A stretch of 63,000 bases of DNA. Origin: Rossellomorea arthrocnemi (lineage in GTDB: Bacteria; Bacillota; Bacilli; Bacillales; Bacillaceae_B). Numbering within the stretch: position 1 is the stretch's first letter; each line of letters starts with the position of its first letter. The translations under genes were made by a program, and so were the position numbers. The stretch lies in NCBI RefSeq assembly GCF_904424705.1, contig NZ_CAJGBF010000020.1:1-63000 (forward strand), written 5' to 3'. Under the pieces are notes generated by a model. The model searched no databases. It saw only the letters and a program-made list of their open reading frames with translations, and had not been told where the DNA came from. Positions 60,160 through 63,000 of the stretch are shown one piece after another.

Positions 60160-60173
60160 TGAAAGCGCATTCA
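60160..60173 (+). promoter_or_regulatory. cre-like site between the BKACE and reductase genes
   Basis: TGAAAGCGCATTCA matches cre with one mismatch. It lies between two co-directional genes, where CcpA might act as a roadblock. Confidence 0.5.
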
Positions 60174-60193
60174 CTTTATTCAAGGAGGGGTTT

Positions 60194-61234
60194 ATGTTGA
60201 AAGTGGCCGTTGTGGGCGCAGGCTCATTGGGAACCATCATTGGTGCATTGATCTCTGATGGTGGACAGGAAGTCGATTTGATCGACATTAATCAAGCGCA
60301 CGTTGACAAATTAAATGACGAGGGGGCAAAGATAACCGGTTTTCTTGATAAGACAATACCTGTTACCGCTCTTCTTCCAACAGAACTCGATCATAAATAC
60401 GATTTGGTCTTTTTATTAACCAAGCAGGTGTATACTCGCACGTCTCTCAATCAGTTACTCCCCCATCTTCATCCTGAAAGTATCGTATGTACACTGCAAA
60501 ACGGTATACCCGAGGACCACGTTGCCTCGATCATTGGGCAGGAACGAACCTTGGGAGGTGCAGTCGGCTTTGGTGCCACATGGATTGGACCAGGTGTATC
60601 GGAGTTAACGACTGAATGGGAGATTGTTCGTCACTATGCCTTCGATATAGGGGAATTGGACGGGCAGATCACTCCCCGCCTCCAAAGGACAAAAGAAATC
60701 CTGGACATGGTAGGTCATTGCGAAATATCAACCAATATTTTAGGCATCAAATGGTCCAAGCTATTGATGAATGCTACATTCAGCGGAATGTCAGCTGCAC
60801 TCGGATGTACGTTCGGCGATATTTTGACGAATGAAAAAGCCATGAAGAGCCTTGCTCATATAGCAGATGAAACGATCAAAGTCGCTCATGCCCAAGGAAT
60901 ACGCTTGGAGAAAATGCAGGGGAAAGACATGGAATTTCTTGAATTGAGCGAGGAAAGCGGAATAGAAGATAAAATGGATTTCTACCATGAGGTCTGGTCG
61001 CCCCATAAGAATCTCAAAGCCAGTATGCTGCAGGACCTGGAAAAAAATAAACCAACGGAAATTGATTTCATTAATGGCTTTGTCAGTAAAAAAGGCAAAG
61101 AATATGGTGTGAAAACCCCATACAACGATATGGTTATCCATTTAGTAAAGGAAGCGGAAACAGGGCAAATGACACAAGATTTTCACAGTAAGCTTGAACA
61201 TTTCGATCATTTACATTCAATGCCGGCAAACTAA
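60194..61234 (+). CDS. Ketopantoate reductase-family oxidoreductase, second copy
   Basis: A 346-residue PanE/ApbA-type protein: VAVVGAGSLGTIIGALISDGG (first 20 give the Rossmann motif), LVFLLTKQVYT with the family lysine, TLQNGIPEDH, and IKWSKLLMNATFSGMSAALG with the second lysine and Asn. As with the paralogue at 44716-45747 it is longer than housekeeping PanE. AAGGAGGG precedes the ATG at 60194; a TTG at 60197 is equally well spaced. It lies between a BKACE and a symporter, so it probably oxidises an imported hydroxy acid to the keto acid that BKACE cleaves. Confidence 0.82.
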   Translation: MLKVAVVGAGSLGTIIGALISDGGQEVDLIDINQAHVDKLNDEGAKITGFLDKTIPVTALLPTELDHKYDLVFLLTKQVYTRTSLNQLLPHLHPESIVCTLQNGIPEDHVASIIGQERTLGGAVGFGATWIGPGVSELTTEWEIVRHYAFDIGELDGQITPRLQRTKEILDMVGHCEISTNILGIKWSKLLMNATFSGMSAALGCTFGDILTNEKAMKSLAHIADETIKVAHAQGIRLEKMQGKDMEFLELSEESGIEDKMDFYHEVWSPHKNLKASMLQDLEKNKPTEIDFINGFVSKKGKEYGVKTPYNDMVIHLVKEAETGQMTQDFHSKLEHFDHLHSMPAN

Positions 61235-61262
61235 CACATTTCGTTGAAAAGGAGATCGGATT

Positions 61263-61391
61263 ATGATCATAGCATTGTCTCTTTGGGCAATTACGATTTT
61301 ATTTTCTGGAATATTAGGTACTTTCCTATGCTATCGGATTGAAAAGAGTAAAGTGAAGCATTGGGGAGCTTCAGGGAAACTATTCAAATAG
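61263..61391 (+). CDS. Symporter small accessory membrane protein (42 residues)
   Basis: MIIALSLWAITILFSGILG begins a single membrane helix that continues to about residue 24; the tail is basic (RIEKSKVKHWGASGKLFK). AAGGAGA lies eight bases before the ATG. The symporter gene starts 20 bases after its stop. The arrangement repeats that at 51034-51132, with little sequence likeness beyond the helix and charged tail. Confidence 0.68.
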   Translation: MIIALSLWAITILFSGILGTFLCYRIEKSKVKHWGASGKLFK

Positions 61392-61411
61392 AAGAAAGCG
61401 GGTGAAAACTC

Positions 61412-62974
61412 TTGTGGTATATTGCTGTTTTTTCATTTTACGTCATTTTTCTCATATGGTCCTGTCTGAAAAGCCTTAAGAATGTCGAATCCATGTCAGA
61501 CTTCACCACTGGCGGTCACCGGATGGGCTTGTTGATCGGGATCGGGACGTCCGTTGCAACCTGGGTAAGTGTTGCCTCAGTCATGGGGGTCCCCGGATAT
61601 CTTTACAGTTCGGGGGTAGCCGCTATCATTGGATGGGTGGCCGGATGGTTCTTTGGTACAGCGTTAATTCCATTGGTTGCCTATAAAATCAGAAGACCGA
61701 AAACACCTGCCAGAACATTCCCCGAGTTTGTTCATCTGCGATTTGAACCTTTTAAGAAAAACAGTCAGTTAAGGACGCTGGTCGCAGCGTTAATGCTTGT
61801 TGGATATTTTGTCTTTACCCATTTACAGGTAGTAGGGTTTGGAATTGTCTTTTCAACCATTACAGGTATAGATTATAAGATTGCGATTTTTGCCTTCCTG
61901 ATCTTTTTGCTGTTTACAAGTATCGGTGGATTTTGGTCCGTAGCTGTAACGGATACTGTAAATACCGTGTTGATCGTTACAGGGGTATTCTTAGGTGCTG
62001 CAGCCGTATTGACGGCGACAGGCGGATTCCAAACGATCTATGACACCCTTGCTACGACCACCGCTCCCACCAACGAAGGAGGAGAAGCGCTATCGAAAGG
62101 AATGCTCTTATCACCAGTCGGCAGTTTCGGATTGGGTGCATTGTTTTCCATCTTCATCTCTAACTCACTTGGTGCCGCCGTGTCACCCCATTGGGTCACT
62201 AGAATGTTAGCACCCAAAAGCGTAAAGGTAGCCATTATGCAAATGATGCTATCCGTCTTTGTATTAATCGCGATATTCGTCCCACTAATCATTATCGGTC
62301 TTGGCGCTAAAACGCTGATCCCCAGTATACCTGCAGGACAAACGACCGATTACATCATGCCTCTTGTCATCACGGAATACGCGCACCCGCTTGTCGGCGC
62401 ACTCACCTTAGTAGCTTTATGTGCCGCTGCAGTGTCGACTGCCAATTCCATGCTCCTTCATTGTGGTACATCACTGTATTATGATATTTACAGAAATATC
62501 TTTCCAAATAAGAAAATCAACGAAGACAAATCGAGAAGTCAGCTAAGATACTGTGTCATCGGCCTTGGCGTCCTTGCTGTTCTCAGTGCCATTAAGCCGC
62601 CAGTCCTATTAGCAATGGGATTCACCTATGTATATGGCGGATTCGGAGCTGCTTTCTTCTTCGTAGTATATCTTGGCCTGTACTGGAAGCGCATGAACCG
62701 CCTGGGAGCTTATGCCAATATCATCCTGGGATCATCCGCCTACATCCTGGCAAAAATTCTTGGAGCGACAAATCCCTTCCTTGTCGCCTTAACGATTTCA
62801 TTCGTAGGGGTCATGATAGCCGTACTTACAACAAAAAAACCACCTTTAGAAGCATACGAACCCTACTTCGAAACAGAAATCAGTCACTCTACCAAAAAAG
62901 TCATTTCCTCAATCAGAGAGGAAGATCATAACTCTACGGAAGACCTGGTTTCGGTTACAAGAGAAAATGCTTGA
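61412..62974 (+). CDS. Sodium:solute symporter (SSS family), second copy
   Basis: A 520-residue transporter with about 13 helices. The N-terminal helix-1 region reads TTGGHRMGLLIGIGTSVATWVSVASVMG, later helices contain SNSLGAAVSPHWVTRMLAPKS and CAAAVSTANSMLLHCGTSLYYDIYR, the sodium-site segment of the family. The start is TTG at 61412. It probably imports the hydroxy or keto acid degraded by the genes upstream. After its stop the window ends with GGGGGG and then a run of at least nine G residues. Confidence 0.9.
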   Translation: MWYIAVFSFYVIFLIWSCLKSLKNVESMSDFTTGGHRMGLLIGIGTSVATWVSVASVMGVPGYLYSSGVAAIIGWVAGWFFGTALIPLVAYKIRRPKTPARTFPEFVHLRFEPFKKNSQLRTLVAALMLVGYFVFTHLQVVGFGIVFSTITGIDYKIAIFAFLIFLLFTSIGGFWSVAVTDTVNTVLIVTGVFLGAAAVLTATGGFQTIYDTLATTTAPTNEGGEALSKGMLLSPVGSFGLGALFSIFISNSLGAAVSPHWVTRMLAPKSVKVAIMQMMLSVFVLIAIFVPLIIIGLGAKTLIPSIPAGQTTDYIMPLVITEYAHPLVGALTLVALCAAAVSTANSMLLHCGTSLYYDIYRNIFPNKKINEDKSRSQLRYCVIGLGVLAVLSAIKPPVLLAMGFTYVYGGFGAAFFFVVYLGLYWKRMNRLGAYANIILGSSAYILAKILGATNPFLVALTISFVGVMIAVLTTKKPPLEAYEPYFETEISHSTKKVISSIREEDHNSTEDLVSVTRENA

Positions 62975-63000
62975 AGAGTTGGGGGGAGCAAGGGGGGGGG

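Overview
The window looks like a low-GC Gram-positive chromosome from the Bacillaceae (Bacillus sensu lato; a Rossellomorea-type marine or soil relative would fit, but the genus cannot be fixed from this stretch). Support: strong AGGAGG-type ribosome sites, frequent TTG and GTG starts, sigma-A promoters, CcpA-type cre boxes, PRD/PTS regulators, and proteins that align by eye with the B. subtilis Iol and Man systems. It is an accessory carbon-use and signalling region. I saw no rRNA, tRNA, phage, insertion sequence or CRISPR array.

Layout. (1) 1-0.8 kb: a TetR gene followed by a truncated NCS1-type permease. (2) 1.0-17.9 kb, minus strand: a 15-gene operon with a LacI regulator, an ABC sugar importer (binding protein plus two permeases), a PHP-domain hydrolase, an aldo/keto reductase, a TIM-barrel isomerase, a GH38-like DUF5054 protein, then iolG-D-E-B-C-A. 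A perfect TTGACA-17-TATAAT promoter with two identical LacI-type operators precedes it. (3) 18.2-33.5 kb: a ROK sugar kinase, ManP-like PTS and ManR activator, then an operon of glycerate kinase, GH13_18 sugar phosphorylase, GH38 mannosylglycerate hydrolase and MngA-like PTS, with a divergent RpiR regulator and a mannose-6-phosphate isomerase. Together these make a believable route for mannosyl- and glucosyl-glycerate, which are compatible solutes, into glycolysis.

(4) 33.9-44.6 kb: a complete agr-type peptide quorum-sensing locus in the order agrC-agrB-agrD-agrA, with a 40-residue AgrD; a small LuxR-type protein; an ABC exporter; a two-component system; a 76-residue aureocin/lacticin Q-like leaderless bacteriocin candidate; and a second ABC exporter with a 45-residue membrane protein. 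I read this as a signalling and bacteriocin island. (5) 44.7-52.4 kb: an Lrp-headed operon with a sodium-solute symporter, its tiny accessory protein, an SDR enzyme, two metallopeptidases and a PanE-like reductase. (6) 52.7-57.9 kb: a TctABC tripartite transporter with a PrpF-family isomerase and a divergent LysR regulator. (7) 58.2-63.0 kb: a TrmB-type regulator, a beta-keto acid cleavage enzyme, a second PanE-like reductase, a second tiny symporter-accessory protein and a second symporter.

Most promising for new biology: the agr/bacteriocin island (including an apparent ATT start codon in agrA), the inositol operon fused to a GH38-like enzyme and importer, the glycosylglycerate locus in which a phosphorylase sits with PTS transporters, a 20-21 bp degenerate tandem array near 23.7 kb, and an 11-C tract touching the promoter of the TrmB regulator. 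All functions are inferred from sequence reading alone; no database search was run.
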